A stretch of DNA of 64,000 nt from Alkalitalea saponilacus. Lineage in GTDB: Bacteria; Bacteroidota; Bacteroidia; Bacteroidales; Marinilabiliaceae. Below are positions 10,330-17,725 of the stretch, in pieces. A model generated the notes under the pieces. That model was given only the letters and a program-made list of their open reading frames with translations, was not told where the DNA came from and searched no databases. The DNA lies in assembly GCF_900168165.1 (NCBI RefSeq), contig NZ_FUYV01000005.1, forward strand, positions 124,001 to 188,000, given 5' to 3'. A program made the translations under genes and the position numbers. Numbering within the stretch: the first letter of the stretch is position 1; every line of letters starts with the position of its first letter.

Positions 10330-10791
10330 TATTTTAGAATTTAAAAATATAATGATGATGATAATACTCTGTTAGTAATGTTGAAAAAAATGTTTCGAAA
10401 CTATTGCATATTTGTGAAATCAGATTGATTCAAATAGTTATAAACATTTAAAATTTTAATATAATTCTATTTTTTAATTAGTTATGAATGATATTCACAC
10501 ATTGTTAAGAACCTGTAAAGTTAAAAATTTTGTAATCGAAACTACACCTGTTTTATTACTAATTGTGTTTAAAACTATTTTTATATATGTGCTATTTATT
10601 TTGCTCAATTGAATTTGGAAGACAATAAGGAAATATTTCTCTAAAATGCAAGATCTTTTTTTGAAAAAGGATCAATATCTATTCACACTTTATCAACAAT
10701 TATTTCTACAAATTGTTGTGTTTATTTTATTTCTATCTTTGTAATGACATTACTAAAGATAAAATCTTATAAACTGACCAAAAAGAATCTG
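10330..10791. other. Long AT-rich divergent intergenic region with DnaA-box-like sites
   Basis: This 462-base gap separates divergent nadA and rpiB and holds no open frame of note. Three 9-mers match the DnaA box TTATNCACA at 8 of 9 positions in the same orientation: 10491-10499 (ATATTCACA), 10679-10687 (CTATTCACA) and 10690-10698 (TTATCAACA). The last two start 11 bases apart, one helical turn. A small palindrome around TTTCGAAA lies at 10392-10399. The rpiB promoter is at the right end. It could be part of a replication origin region, or simply a divergent promoter region; the sequence alone does not decide. Confidence 0.4.
10713..10741 (+). promoter_or_regulatory. Bacteroidota-type promoter of rpiB
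   Basis: The -7 element TATCTTTG at 10734-10741 is an exact match to TAnnTTTG, with TTG at 10713-10715 acting as a -33 element at 18-base spacing. Transcription would begin near 10747-10750. That falls at or after the upstream in-frame ATG at 10744 and supports the ATG at 10792 as the rpiB start. Confidence 0.6.
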
Positions 10792-11232
10792 ATGACTATT
10801 AAAAAAATTGCTATAGGTTGTGACCATGCAGGGTATGAATTAAAGGAGATTTTAAAGGTATATCTGCAGACACAAAACTATGAAATAATCGATTTTGGAA
10901 CGCATTCAACCAATAGTGTTGATTATGCAGATTATGCACATCCACTTGCTGATTCTGTTGAAAGTGGAAATTGCGACATTGGTGTTACTATTTGTGGTAG
11001 TGGAAATGGTATTAATATGACAGCCAATAAACATAAAGGAATACGCAGCGCATTATGCTGGATGCCTGAAATTTCCCGATTGGCTCGTTTACATAACGAT
11101 GCAAATGTTTGCAGCTTACCAGGACGTTTCATAACTGTTGAGGATGCCAAGAAAATTGTGGATTTATTTCTAAGTACTGAATTTGAAGGTGGGCGACACA
11201 CCGAAAGAATTCGTAAAATGTGTGACTTTTAG
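10792..11232 (+). CDS. rpiB: Ribose-5-phosphate isomerase B
   Basis: RpiB interconverts ribose 5-phosphate and ribulose 5-phosphate in the pentose phosphate pathway. From ATG 10792 the protein is 146 residues beginning MTIKKIAIGCDHAG, the classic RpiB N-terminus. The active-site Cys is in VTICGSGNGI near residue 67, and GCDHAGYELK and the C-terminal GGRHTERIRKM are typical. An in-frame ATG at 10744 would add 16 residues not seen in the family and lies at the predicted transcription start, so it is rejected. A strong hairpin 25 bases after the stop separates it from lutB. Confidence 0.95.
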   Translation: MTIKKIAIGCDHAGYELKEILKVYLQTQNYEIIDFGTHSTNSVDYADYAHPLADSVESGNCDIGVTICGSGNGINMTANKHKGIRSALCWMPEISRLARLHNDANVCSLPGRFITVEDAKKIVDLFLSTEFEGGRHTERIRKMCDF

Positions 11233-11256
11233 AAACAAATGGATAAAAAGATTTTA

Positions 11257-11300
11257 AATTCCGGTGTTCTGTTTTTGTTACAGATACCGGAATTGTTATT
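11257..11300 (+). terminator. Hairpin terminator after rpiB
   Basis: The arms AATTCCGGT (11257-11265) and ACCGGAATT (11286-11294) pair perfectly, with a second inner stem of TCTGT and ACAGA, followed by GTTATTTTTA. It is a convincing intrinsic terminator between rpiB and lutB. Confidence 0.75.
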
Positions 11301-11327
11301 TTTATCTGTATTTATTTGAATAAAAGC

Positions 11328-12701
11328 ATGTTTTCACCTCGTTATGTATTTAATCGTAAAGCTTCTGATGTGGCTTTTGAACTTAAACATAGAAATACCA
11401 TTAGGTATAATATGTTGAAGTACAGTCAATCAGTTGAGAAGGGAAAAAGTCGGTATCCAAACAGAGTTGATATTCATGATTTTGCAGCTGTTACAAAAAG
11501 AAATGTATTATCGAATTTACCTGAATACTTGGAAGAATTTGAGAAAAATGCAATTGCTAATAACATTGAGGTATTATGGGCAGAAGATTCACATCAGGCA
11601 ATTTCAATATTAAGGGATATCATTAATAAATTTGGAGTTAAATCAGTAGTTAAAACAAAATCTATGACTTCTGAAGAAATTGATTTTAATGAAGTTTTTC
11701 AGAAGCATAACATTGAATGTATTGAAACTGATTTAGGTGAGTTTATTGTCCAACAAGCTGGTGAGCGTCCTTACCATATTCTTACACCGGCCATGCATAA
11801 ATCTGCAGGTGATGTAGCAAAACTTTTTAATGAAAAATTTAATACCGATAAAAATGCTTCAGCTGCCGATATAACATTATTTGTTAGGGAATATTTACGG
11901 AAAAAATTTCTTAATGCCGATATGGGATTAAGCGGTGCTAACTTTTTACTAGCGAAAGAAGGTGCTGTTGCTGTAACAGAGAATGAAGGGAATGGATTAT
12001 TTACTTTTGGTTTTCCAAAAGTGCATGTGGTATTAGCAGGTATTGAAAAATTACTTCCTGGAATCAATCAACTACACCAATTTTGGCCATGGTTGGCTTT
12101 ACATGGCACAGGACAAAAAGTTACCGCATATAATTCAATCATATTTGGTTCCAGGCAATCAGATGAGCGAGATGGTCCTGAAAAAATGATTGTTATATTG
12201 CTGGATAATGGGAGATCAAATTTATACCATCAGCCGCATCAATCTGAAGCATTATCTTGTATTCGCTGTGGTGCATGCCTAAATGCTTGTCCCATATACA
12301 AGAATGTTGGAGGATATACTTACCAATCTGTATATACCGGCCCCATAGGATCAGTGATTGAACCGCATTTAAAGGGTTTTAAAAAATTTGGTCATTTAAG
12401 TTTTGCAAGTACTTTATGTGGAAGTTGTTACGATGTATGTCCGGTAAAAATTAATTTACCAGATTTATTAATCAGGAATCGTAAGGATTATGTTGAAGGG
12501 GGTTATGATTCACTTGTAAGTAAAACTTCTATGACTTTAGCCCGAGAACTTCTTATGAAACCCGGTTTTAACAGAAATATTAATTATAAAAGTAAAAAAT
12601 TGCTTATATCTTTGGTTTATAATTATATTTTTGATGGTCAACGAAAATTTCCCGAACCGAAGGAAGATACTTTCCAAAATCAGTGGTTAATTAATAAATA
12701 G
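11328..12701 (+). CDS. lutB: LutB-like iron-sulfur protein (lactate utilisation, LUD domain)
   Basis: This protein of about 457 residues resembles LutB (YkgF), the iron-sulfur subunit of the LutABC L-lactate dehydrogenase. The N-terminal half is the LUD domain (SMTSEEI, LGEFIVQQAGERPYH, VAVTENEGNG). The C-terminal half has two ferredoxin-type motifs, CIRCGACLNACP and CGSCYDVCP. ATG 11328 is preferred; a TTG at 11316 would add four residues. lutA and lutC are absent from both sides, which is unusual since the three normally form an operon. An Rrf2 regulator follows after five bases and may control it. Function is inferred from the family. Confidence 0.88.
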   Translation: MFSPRYVFNRKASDVAFELKHRNTIRYNMLKYSQSVEKGKSRYPNRVDIHDFAAVTKRNVLSNLPEYLEEFEKNAIANNIEVLWAEDSHQAISILRDIINKFGVKSVVKTKSMTSEEIDFNEVFQKHNIECIETDLGEFIVQQAGERPYHILTPAMHKSAGDVAKLFNEKFNTDKNASAADITLFVREYLRKKFLNADMGLSGANFLLAKEGAVAVTENEGNGLFTFGFPKVHVVLAGIEKLLPGINQLHQFWPWLALHGTGQKVTAYNSIIFGSRQSDERDGPEKMIVILLDNGRSNLYHQPHQSEALSCIRCGACLNACPIYKNVGGYTYQSVYTGPIGSVIEPHLKGFKKFGHLSFASTLCGSCYDVCPVKINLPDLLIRNRKDYVEGGYDSLVSKTSMTLARELLMKPGFNRNINYKSKKLLISLVYNYIFDGQRKFPEPKEDTFQNQWLINK

Positions 12702-12706
12702 TAACT

Positions 12707-13153
12707 ATGTTATCAAATACATGCAGATATGCAGTTCGTTCTATCATTTACATAGGCATTAAGTCTTCAGTTGATCAACTTATAAACGTTAAAAAAATTG
12801 CATCAGAACTAGATGTTCCCATGCAATTTTTAAGTAAGATCCTTCAGATATATGTTAAAGCTGGAATTTTAAAAAGTTTTAAAGGTCCAACGGGAGGATT
12901 CTCTTTGGCACTTGATCCTTATTCAGTTTCTTTATACGAACTGGTAAAAATTATTGATGGTGACCAAATATTTGAAACTTGTGTAATAGGTACAAAACCA
13001 TGTTACAGTAAGAATAGTAATAGCATGAAGTGTCCGGTTCATGATCAATATAGTGCAGTAAGAAGCCAACTTACTGAATTTTTTAAAAACGAAACTTTAG
13101 GAGCAATAATGGATAATTATGCCAATAAAACTGATGATTTTTTAATGCTTTAG
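12707..13153 (+). CDS. Rrf2 family transcriptional regulator
   Basis: This 148-residue regulator has the Rrf2 winged helix at residues 1-80 (YAVRSIIYI, LDVPMQFLSKILQ, GPTGGFSLA) and three cysteines in the Rrf2 cluster loop (C-x6-C-x8-C within ETCVIGTKPCYSKNSNSMKC). Rrf2 proteins with three Cys (IscR, NsrR, RsrR) bind an iron-sulfur cluster and sense cluster supply, NO or redox state. Five bases separate it from lutB, so it likely shares that transcript and may regulate it or iron-sulfur biogenesis. Its 3-prime end overlaps the convergent VanZ-like gene by 12 bases. Confidence 0.88.
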   Translation: MLSNTCRYAVRSIIYIGIKSSVDQLINVKKIASELDVPMQFLSKILQIYVKAGILKSFKGPTGGFSLALDPYSVSLYELVKIIDGDQIFETCVIGTKPCYSKNSNSMKCPVHDQYSAVRSQLTEFFKNETLGAIMDNYANKTDDFLML

Positions 13154-13543
13154 TATTTTAATGGCTAAAGAAAACAGATAAAATCCCGCTACTACGCCTA
13201 AAACGTTTGCTATAAAATCAAATAGCTCGCAACTTCTATTTGCTAAAGATGGTTGTATCAACTCAATAATTCCGCTTGCAACAATTAATGCGATAATGGG
13301 TATCAGATTCACTCTGTTTTTTATGGAGAATTGATGTTGTTTGTTTCTGAGGTATTTTTCAAAGAAGAGTGTAAAAATTATGGCAAAATACATCAGAAAA
13401 TGCACAATTTTATCCGAACCCGTAAAATTCCAAATATTGTGATTTGGTACTTCTGAACTGGGCAGCAAACTTAGAAAAATTACAACTGTACAGACCAGAA
13501 TTGTTAATTTGAACTGATTTATTAAACTTATAATACTTTGCAT
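13142..13543 (-). CDS. VanZ-like membrane protein
   Basis: This small membrane protein of 133 residues has four hydrophobic segments and the VanZ-like pattern DKIVHFLMYFAIIF (segment 2) with a later ANRSCELFDFIANVLGVVAGF. The family name comes from VanZ of teicoplanin resistance, but most members are of unknown function and this one should not be read as a resistance gene. It converges on and overlaps the end of the Rrf2 gene and diverges from hemW across the parS-containing gap. Confidence 0.8.
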   Translation of the reverse strand: MQSIISLINQFKLTILVCTVVIFLSLLPSSEVPNHNIWNFTGSDKIVHFLMYFAIIFTLFFEKYLRNKQHQFSIKNRVNLIPIIALIVASGIIELIQPSLANRSCELFDFIANVLGVVAGFYLFSLAIKILKH

Positions 13544-13661
13544 GGTTCTTTATTTAATTTGCCAAATTAAGATTTTTATGCGAAACAGACTCTTAATTTT
13601 GATCATGAAGGGTTAATAAATATTCTATTTCAACAGGTTTTTAATAATTGTGATGTTATTT

Positions 13662-13691
13662 TGTTGATAACCCCGGTTTTTCTGTTGATAA
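13662..13691 (-). promoter_or_regulatory. Two DnaA-box-like 9-mers, direct repeat
   Basis: TGTTGATAA occurs at 13662-13670 and again at 13683-13691, 21 bases apart (two helical turns). Read on the minus strand each is TTATCAACA, 8 of 9 matches to the DnaA box TTATNCACA. The same 9-mer occurs at 10690-10698 on the plus strand. Confidence 0.4.
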
Positions 13692-13724
13692 ACTGTTAAA
13701 AAATACGTGTAAAACGCTGTTTTT

Positions 13725-13746
13725 AAATGTTTCACGTGAAACATTT
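13725..13746. promoter_or_regulatory. parS site (ParB/Spo0J binding centromere)
   Basis: The core TGTTTCACGTGAAACA at 13728-13743 is identical to the 16-base bacterial parS consensus, and the palindrome extends perfectly to 22 bases (13725-13746). ParB loads at such sites and, with ParA and SMC, segregates the origin region. parS sites cluster near oriC in most bacteria. The site lies in a non-coding gap, 20 bases before the hemW start. No parA or parB gene is in the window. Confidence 0.85.
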
Positions 13747-13765
13747 TGTGTAAATATTTAATGTA

Positions 13766-14881
13766 ATGGCAGGAATTTATATTCATGTTCCATTTTGCGT
13801 TTCAAAATGTCACTATTGTGATTTTTTTAAGACCACAAATACTGAAATGTTGAATGGTTATTTAGATGCATTGATGGAAGAATTTTTACATCGTAAAAAT
13901 TCTTTTGATGAAGATATTTCTACCCTATATTTTGGTGGAGGAACACCCTCGTTAATTCCATTACCCAATTATGATGCCATTTTTTTCAGACTTAAAAAGT
14001 TATATCAATTTCTTCCCGATGCTGAAATTACCATAGAAGCAAACCCTGATGATTTAACGAGTGATTATTTAATGGGTTTAAGAGAAATTGGTTTTAACAG
14101 AATCAGTATAGGTATTCAAAGTTTTCATGACGATGATTTGAAAAGAATGGGGCGTCGGCACACTGGAAAACAAGCGAGGCAATCGGTTATGGCGGCCAGT
14201 GATGCTGGATTTAAGAACATTAGTCTGGATTTAATTTATGGATTATCATGGTCGGGAACAGAAAAATTTGTTGAAAACCTGAAAATGCTAAAGGATTTAC
14301 CTTTTCAACATTTGTCTGCCTATCATTTAACCATAGAGCAGGGTACTAATTTTTATAAACTACATAGAAAGGGAAAACTTCGCGAAATGGATGAAGATGA
14401 AAGCTTAAAACAATACCTTTTGCTGTGTGAGTTTGCTCAAAAGGCAGGTATGGAGCATTATGAAGTTTCAAATTTCTGTTTACCCGGTTATATATCAAGG
14501 CACAATTCCTCATATTGGGATGGAACATCTTATATTGGATTTGGCCCCGGAAGCCATTCATTTTATGGCGGCTCCCGATATTGGAATCAGTCGGATTTAC
14601 TTAACTATATTGGTAAGAAATTTGATTTAGTTAGAGAACAGGAATTACTTACCTCTATAAATAAATTCAATGAGTTAATAATGCTAGGATTACGTACCAA
14701 AAGAGGAATAGATATGTCTGGAGTTACCTCCGATTTTCAAAATCATTTTAATACGATTGTGCAAAAATGGGTTAATAAAAAGTCTCTATATCAAGAGGGT
14801 TCTTTTTTGAAATGTTCTGAGGAAGGTTGGTTTATAGTTGATGCCATAATTGAAGATTTTTTTGTTGATGCCGATTTGTAA
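13766..14881 (+). CDS. hemW: HemW-like radical SAM heme chaperone
   Basis: This 371-residue radical SAM protein begins MAGIYIHVPFCVSKCHYCDF with the CxxxCxxC [4Fe-4S] motif at residues 10-17. Further motifs are YFGGGTPSL, TIEANPDDL, GFNRISIGIQSF and YEVSNFC. The N-terminal IYIHVPFC and the length match HemW, which is often mis-annotated as coproporphyrinogen III dehydrogenase. HemW binds heme and delivers it to respiratory proteins; true HemN is longer and has an extra N-terminal region. It is followed after 17 bases by a rhodanese-domain gene and is probably cotranscribed with it. The start lies just beyond parS. Confidence 0.92.
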   Translation: MAGIYIHVPFCVSKCHYCDFFKTTNTEMLNGYLDALMEEFLHRKNSFDEDISTLYFGGGTPSLIPLPNYDAIFFRLKKLYQFLPDAEITIEANPDDLTSDYLMGLREIGFNRISIGIQSFHDDDLKRMGRRHTGKQARQSVMAASDAGFKNISLDLIYGLSWSGTEKFVENLKMLKDLPFQHLSAYHLTIEQGTNFYKLHRKGKLREMDEDESLKQYLLLCEFAQKAGMEHYEVSNFCLPGYISRHNSSYWDGTSYIGFGPGSHSFYGGSRYWNQSDLLNYIGKKFDLVREQELLTSINKFNELIMLGLRTKRGIDMSGVTSDFQNHFNTIVQKWVNKKSLYQEGSFLKCSEEGWFIVDAIIEDFFVDADL

Positions 14882-14898
14882 TCACATATTTTTCTCTT

Positions 14899-15270
14899 AT
14901 GAAGATCGTTTCTTATATATTGTCTATTTTTGTGGTAACATCGGTGTTCAGAATGAATTCCATTGAATATTCTGATGCCATGGAGGCATCAGAAAACTAT
15001 ATTTTATTGGATGTTAGAATGTATGAAAAGTACCAGTTAGAAAGAATTCCCAGCGCCTTATACGCCGGAGAGCGAAAACATTTGGATGAAATAACTGCTA
15101 ATTTGGATAAGGATACAGATGTTTTCATTTATTGCAGTTATGGCGACCGATCTGTGGAAGTTGTTAAAATTTTGAAGAGAAAACGATTTAAGACCATTTA
15201 CGATTTGGAACATGGTTTTGAGCAGTGGTACATGGATAAAATGCCGATTGATACTTTAAAAATTAGATAA
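14899..15270 (+). CDS. Rhodanese-domain protein, exported or membrane-anchored
   Basis: This 123-residue single rhodanese domain has the active-site loop CSYGDRS (Cys near residue 82), in which the cysteine would carry a persulfide. The LLDVRMYEKYQLERIP segment is the usual N-terminal rhodanese motif. A hydrophobic N-terminus (IVSYILSIFVVTSVF) suggests a signal peptide or anchor, placing the domain outside the cytoplasm. It lies between hemW and the CDF transporter in one direction, and the substrate is unknown. Confidence 0.82.
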   Translation: MKIVSYILSIFVVTSVFRMNSIEYSDAMEASENYILLDVRMYEKYQLERIPSALYAGERKHLDEITANLDKDTDVFIYCSYGDRSVEVVKILKRKRFKTIYDLEHGFEQWYMDKMPIDTLKIR

Positions 15271-15305
15271 CAAAGCATCCTTCTTATAGCTTAAACGAGA
15301 TTTAA

Positions 15306-16163
15306 ATGAAAAGTAAGTCCCCCATTATAGCCACATGGTGCTCTATTGTATTAAATGTACTTCTGTTTATATTGAAATTTTGGGCTGGTGTTGTATCTAA
15401 TTCTGTTGCACTGCTTGCCGACGCATGGCACACACTTTCCGACTCATTTTCTTCGCTTGCTGTGTTAATTGGGTTAAAATATTCCCATCAACCAGCGGAT
15501 AAAAATCATCCTTTTGGGCATGGACGCGCAGAGCTTATAGCCTCTCTGGTTGTTGGTGTTTTATTGGCTGTGGTAGGCTTTAATTTTTTGGTGGAATCCA
15601 TCACCAAATTTCGCAATCGCGAAATTGTTGAATTTGGATCTCTTGCCATTTGGGCAACAGCTATTTCCATTGTTGTAAAGGAGGTAATGGCCAGATATTC
15701 CATCTACATCGGGAAGAAGCACAGGTACAATTCGCTGGTTGCCGATGGATGGCATCATCGAAGTGATTCCATCACGAGCGTTGTCATTTTAATCGGAATC
15801 TTTTTTGGAAGTAAAATTTGGTGGATTGATAGTTTCCTCGGACTTATTGTTACCGCTATGATTTTTTATACTACTTATGGAATCATGAAAGATACCATTA
15901 GTGTGTTGCTGGGAGAAGCAATTGATAAGGAAATGGTAAATAGCATTGTGGCTTGTGAAACGGAGGTTGGTGAGAGTATTTCTCTGAATCCCCATCATTT
16001 TAAAATTCACACATATGGTCAACATACTGAATTAACATTTCATATTACTCTACCCGGACATTTTAGTTTGGAAAAGGCACACGATATAGCCAGTAAATAT
16101 GAGCGTATAGTGGAAGAAAAGCTGGATGTATGCGTAACCATACATGTAGATGCTGAGGAATAA
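15306..16163 (+). CDS. Cation diffusion facilitator transporter, probably zinc type
   Basis: This CDF-family metal/proton antiporter of 285 residues has six predicted membrane helices and a cytoplasmic C-terminal dimerisation domain (about 205-285, with HHFKIHTYGQHTELTFHI). The metal site shows HxxxD in both helix 2 (ADAWHTLSD) and helix 5 (ADGWHHRSD). This HD-HD arrangement is typical of Zn2+/Cd2+ transport, whereas FieF/YiiP-type members carry Asp at the first position. It would export metal from the cytoplasm. A bidirectional hairpin terminator follows the stop at once. Confidence 0.9.
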   Translation: MKSKSPIIATWCSIVLNVLLFILKFWAGVVSNSVALLADAWHTLSDSFSSLAVLIGLKYSHQPADKNHPFGHGRAELIASLVVGVLLAVVGFNFLVESITKFRNREIVEFGSLAIWATAISIVVKEVMARYSIYIGKKHRYNSLVADGWHHRSDSITSVVILIGIFFGSKIWWIDSFLGLIVTAMIFYTTYGIMKDTISVLLGEAIDKEMVNSIVACETEVGESISLNPHHFKIHTYGQHTELTFHITLPGHFSLEKAHDIASKYERIVEEKLDVCVTIHVDAEE

Positions 16164-16195
16164 AAAAAAACGGTCGAATTTCGGACCGTTTTTTC
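16164..16195. terminator. Bidirectional intrinsic terminator between convergent genes
   Basis: An A-run, the stem ACGGTC with loop GAATTTCG, then GACCGT and a T-run form a terminator that works in both directions, directly after the CDF stop codon and 24 bases before the stop of the convergent gene at 16220. Confidence 0.88.
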
Positions 16196-16219
16196 ATAAT
16201 AAAGATTGTTCTATTTTGC

Positions 16220-16675
16220 TTAAAAGTTCATTTCTCCTTCAGAAAACTGCCTTACAAGCGATACCACTGCTTCGGCACATCCCTCCTGTCCTCCCGGAAA
16301 CGAGAAAACCAACTGATATACTTTCGAAGTTCTGACAATGTAATCAAATGCTGCAAAGGTTCTGCCTCCTTCACGATTGCTCGCAAGCAGTCTGTCCTGA
16401 TCATATAATTGCATTACAATGTTGTCAGCGTTTGCAGCACCATTTACTACGTTAAATCTATATTGACTGCGACTGTTGAGCATCACATTAAATTTTACTT
16501 GACCGGTTTTAACTTCGGTAGGGCTTTTGGTGAGGTTAACGGAATAATCTCTGATGTATTGAGCATCTCCCATTCCCTGCAATGCAGCTTTTCTTACTGA
16601 TTCATCGCATTGTGCCCAGGTATTGTATATTCCGAAGGTAAATACCAAAAATAAACTAATTATTACCTTTTTCAT
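16220..16675 (-). CDS. Secreted protein of unknown function
   Basis: I do not recognise this 151-residue protein. It has a clear signal peptide (MKKVIISLFLVFTFGIYNTW, then AQ cleavage site), after which the mature part is beta-rich with two cysteines, one near each end (QCDES and EGCAEA), which could form a disulfide. The body (VKFNVMLNSRSQYRFNV, IVMQLYDQDRLLASN) looks like a small beta-sandwich. It is last in a minus-strand group behind the lipoprotein at 16744 and the ABC transporter at 17726, 68 bases after the lipoprotein gene. A periplasmic or surface role linked to those neighbours is a guess. Confidence 0.7.
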   Translation of the reverse strand: MKKVIISLFLVFTFGIYNTWAQCDESVRKAALQGMGDAQYIRDYSVNLTKSPTEVKTGQVKFNVMLNSRSQYRFNVVNGAANADNIVMQLYDQDRLLASNREGGRTFAAFDYIVRTSKVYQLVFSFPGGQEGCAEAVVSLVRQFSEGEMNF

Positions 16676-16743
16676 GGTAGATGTTATTAATTAAAAGTTG
16701 TTTAATCGGATTATTGAATTTTCAAAAATACATTATCATTTAA

Positions 16744-17661
16744 TTATGAGATAATTTTTGTGCGAATTTCTTCAATAATCGTCATAATATTTTCAAGATC
16801 TTCATCGGTGTAATGCACAGTACTTATTTCATCCTGTATAAAAATCAATACGCCATCTTGTTCTATTCTTTGTGGTTCACCGAGTTCGGTTGTAATTCTG
16901 ATTGGCACGTAGGCCTCTTTTAATCTTGCTATATCTTTGGCCAAATCAGCAAAATTTGGTTCGCTTGTGTAATTTGAAAGAATAATTTCAAGGATGTTGA
17001 TTACATTTTTCTGCTCCGCAATTCTAATCTTCAGATCTTTGTCTCCCGATTGTCTTACAACGTTTGAGGCAATCCACAAACCTTCAATCCAGGCTCCGGT
17101 AACAATTAAAGTACTTACGTTACTCCTGTTTTGTTCGCGAAGGTAATTATCCATGCGATTAAAACTGGATACCGACATTTCCATCAATGAATCCAGATTA
17201 GATGAACTGGATGCCATTCTGCGAAGGGAATTGAAGTCGAAGAATTGTCCTACTCTAATTCCATCTGCAAGGCTGTTTACAGCCAATAAATAGGAAACAA
17301 CGATATTGCTCTTGTCAAAGGTGTTGATGTATCCTAAATCGGCGCTAAAAACACCTAAATTAAGCGCTCTTTTAAAACTGGTCTGATACCTGGACACATT
17401 ATCAGGATCATTAAGAATTCTTTGGGTAAATTCTACACCTGAAGCTTTAAACAGGTTGGCCATTTCCACCGGAGAAGAAATGTTACCTATAACTTCGTTC
17501 ATAATCTCTTCCGAAAGTTTAAGAGGAGCGTCAGTTATAAGCGAATCGGGTAAAACCAATTCGTCTGAACCGCGCCTATCGGCATCGGAACATCCTTTAC
17601 AACCAGAAAATAGTTGAAAACCGGCAAGTATCAGCAGTACAAAAAATAAATTCTTTATCAT
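16744..17661 (-). CDS. Lipoprotein of unknown function
   Basis: This is a 305-residue lipoprotein: the signal MIKNLFFVLLILAGFQLF is followed by SGC at the lipobox. The rest is mostly helical (for example SNLDSLMEMSVSSFNRMDNYL and ISTVHYTDEDLENIMTII) with no motif I can name. It lies between the large ABC transporter gene (64-base gap) and the small secreted protein (68-base gap), all on the minus strand, so the three may form an operon. A role as periplasmic partner of the exporter is possible but unsupported by any domain. Confidence 0.72.
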   Translation of the reverse strand: MIKNLFFVLLILAGFQLFSGCKGCSDADRRGSDELVLPDSLITDAPLKLSEEIMNEVIGNISSPVEMANLFKASGVEFTQRILNDPDNVSRYQTSFKRALNLGVFSADLGYINTFDKSNIVVSYLLAVNSLADGIRVGQFFDFNSLRRMASSSSNLDSLMEMSVSSFNRMDNYLREQNRSNVSTLIVTGAWIEGLWIASNVVRQSGDKDLKIRIAEQKNVINILEIILSNYTSEPNFADLAKDIARLKEAYVPIRITTELGEPQRIEQDGVLIFIQDEISTVHYTDEDLENIMTIIEEIRTKIIS

Positions 17662-17725
17662 GACAAATGAAGTTTAAGTTTCACTATATAATTATTGTCT
17701 TTATACATCTATGTATGTGAAAAGG

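Larger units (their letters stand above)
13544..13765. other. Candidate chromosome origin / centromere region (parS plus DnaA-box-like repeats)
   Basis: This 222-base divergent gap between the VanZ-like gene and hemW holds two direct TGTTGATAA repeats and, 36 bases on, a perfect parS palindrome. The sequence between is AT-rich with T- and A-runs. Tight grouping of DnaA-like boxes, an AT-rich stretch and parS is the pattern expected at or near oriC. Only the parS match is exact; the replication-origin reading is inference. Confidence 0.4.

Noticed and set aside
10744-10791. N-terminal extension of rpiB from the upstream ATG
   Set aside because: The predicted transcription start falls at or after this ATG, and the family begins at the MTIKKIAIGCDHAG start.
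13142-13543. Antibiotic-resistance reading of the VanZ-like gene
   Set aside because: Only the general VanZ-like fold is present; no van cluster is nearby and most family members have no link to glycopeptide resistance.
13766-14881. Oxygen-independent coproporphyrinogen III oxidase (HemN)
   Set aside because: The protein is too short and begins at IYIHVPFC, as HemW does.
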